Assembly: GCA_946614405.1 (NCBI GenBank) | Contig: CAMOGZ010000090.1 | Coordinates: forward strand, 1 to 6,358 | From: an uncultured Eubacterium sp. | GTDB taxonomy: Bacteria > Bacillota > Clostridia > Peptostreptococcales > Anaerovoracaceae | Reading direction: 5' to 3' | DNA: 6,358 nt | Part shown: positions 5,415 through 6,358 of the stretch, one piece after another | Position numbering within the stretch: position 1 is the stretch's first letter | Layout: each line of letters opens with the position of its first letter | The notes under the pieces: model-generated | Databases searched by the model: none | Told to the model about the DNA's origin: nothing | What the model saw: only the letters and a program-made list of their open reading frames with translations | Position numbers and translations under genes: made by a program

Positions 5415-6358
5415 ATGAATGAAAAGAAACCAAACGCAAAAGCCCTGCTCCCGATCCTGGTCTTTCTGATCCTGTATCTTGGCAGCGGCATCTACTACGA
5501 GTATATCAACCCGCAGGAGGACCAGATGGGATTCTACATCATGTCCGTGGTGGTGGCCTTTGTGGTCGCACTGGTGGTGGCCTTCCTGCAAAACCCCGGC
5601 TTGTCCTTCGACGAGAAGATCCACGCCTGTGCCCAGGGCATCGGCGATGATAACATCACCATCATGCTGTTCATCTTCCTGCTGGCAGGAATGTTCAGCG
5701 GCACCGCCAGCGCAGCCGGCTGTGCAGAGAGCACCGCCAACCTGCTTCTGAGCGTTCTCCCCGCAAGTTTCGCCATCCCCGGCCTGTTCCTGATCGCATG
5801 TCTGATCTCCATGGCCATGGGAACCAGCTGCGGAACGATCTCAGTGCTGGTGCCCATCGCTCTCGCCGTATCCACCTCCGCAGGTCTGAACCTGCCCTTC
5901 TGTGTGGGAACCGTCGTGGGCGGCGCCATGTTCGGAGATAACCTGTCCTTCATCTCCGATACCACCATTGCAGCCACCAAGACCCAGGGCTGTGAGATGC
6001 GCGACAAGTTCAAGGTCAACTTCCGCATAGCCCTTCCGGCAGCTGTGATCACCTTCGTGATCCTCATCATCATGGGACTCCGGGGCGGCACAGCTACACT
6101 GGATCATTTCGACTACAACGTACTGCAGGCGATCCCCTACTTCGCCGTTCTGATTGCTGCTCTTGCCGGCATCAACGTATTCATCGTACTGGGCTGCGGC
6201 ACCATCCTCTGCGGACTGGTGGGACTGGGAACCGGAACTCTTACCATCGCCAGTGCATTCAGCGCCATGGGCGCCGGAACCTCCGGAATGTTCGAGACCA
6301 TGATCGTCACCATCCTGGTTGCTTCCATGGGAGCCCTGATGAAGGAATACGGCGGATT
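5415..6358 (+). CDS. NhaC-family Na+/H+ antiporter or Na+/H+-coupled carrier, partial (3' end off window)
   Basis: The frame is open from ATG 5415 to the right edge, giving 314 residues and no stop. By family length, roughly the last quarter is missing. GGAGAGGTG (5400-5408) lies 6 nt before the start. After a short charged N-terminus (MNEKKPNAK) there are many hydrophobic segments. NhaC-type motifs are MGTSCGTIS (135-143) and GGAMFGDNLSFISDTT (169-184), with a family-like SAMGAGTSGMFETMIVT stretch near residue 283. It is clearly related to the minus-strand carrier at these two motifs (GTSFGVAG and YFGDRCSPVSSS there), but differs enough to belong to another subgroup. Relatives include Na+/H+ antiporters and carriers thought to move amino acids, so the substrate is open. 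It is divergent from the other nhaC-like gene. Confidence 0.87.
   Translation, partial: MNEKKPNAKALLPILVFLILYLGSGIYYEYINPQEDQMGFYIMSVVVAFVVALVVAFLQNPGLSFDEKIHACAQGIGDDNITIMLFIFLLAGMFSGTASAAGCAESTANLLLSVLPASFAIPGLFLIACLISMAMGTSCGTISVLVPIALAVSTSAGLNLPFCVGTVVGGAMFGDNLSFISDTTIAATKTQGCEMRDKFKVNFRIALPAAVITFVILIIMGLRGGTATLDHFDYNVLQAIPYFAVLIAALAGINVFIVLGCGTILCGLVGLGTGTLTIASAFSAMGAGTSGMFETMIVTILVASMGALMKEYGG

Noticed and set aside
5534..6328. Minus-strand open frames opposite the right-hand carrier (5534-6091, 5841-6107, 6137-6328)
   Set aside because: The plus-strand frame from 5415 is open for 314 codons with NhaC motifs and a good ribosome binding site; the opposite frames are short shadows.
1..6358. 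CRISPR array, insertion sequence, tRNA, defence or toxin-antitoxin genes
   Set aside because: No regularly spaced direct repeats, terminal inverted repeats, cloverleaf sequence or matching small gene pairs were seen on either strand.

Overview
The window looks like chromosomal DNA from a Gram-positive anaerobe of the Clostridia, most likely Lachnospiraceae-like. This is an inference. It rests on GC-leaning coding regions with AT-rich intergenic gaps, purine-rich Shine-Dalgarno sites, TRTG-type extended -10 promoters, a membrane-anchored trigger-factor-like protein, a single-pass Amidase_3 protein and NhaC-family carriers. No rRNA, tRNA, CRISPR array, insertion sequence, phage gene or defence gene is visible.

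Layout, left to right. (1) 1-26: a rho-independent terminator on the minus strand, cut by the left edge. (2) 51-1319, minus: a membrane-anchored FKBP/trigger-factor-like peptidyl-prolyl isomerase. (3) 1429-2943, minus: 4-alpha-glucanotransferase MalQ (GH77). (4) 2944-3146: a divergent intergenic region with back-to-back promoters for malQ and the amidase, plus a leader of about 100 nt for the amidase. (5) 3147-3917, plus: a membrane-anchored N-acetylmuramoyl-L-alanine amidase. (6) 3930-3967: a strong terminator between convergent genes; its hairpin overlaps the last codons of the next gene. (7) 3948-5273, minus: an NhaC-family antiporter. (8) 5274-5414: a second divergent promoter region. (9) 5415 to the right edge, plus: a second, distantly related NhaC-family carrier, cut off at residue 314. 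No gene-free stretch exceeds 300 bases; the longest is about 200 bases and is described below.

The genes do not form one pathway. MalQ handles cytoplasmic maltodextrin or glycogen. The foldase and the amidase both appear to act outside the membrane, in protein folding and peptidoglycan turnover. The two carriers probably serve Na+/H+ or Na+/H+-coupled solute exchange. malQ and the foldase gene run in the same direction with no clear terminator between them, so they may be partly co-transcribed, although the foldase gene has its own good promoter. The amidase is divergent from malQ and convergent with the first antiporter gene; the two antiporter genes are divergent from each other.

I found no convincing undescribed multi-gene system. 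The observations most worth following are the trigger-factor-like protein with a membrane anchor in place of its ribosome-binding domain, the terminator embedded in a coding end, the mirrored promoters between the two NhaC paralogues, and a TGTG extended -10 element shared by four of the five predicted promoters.
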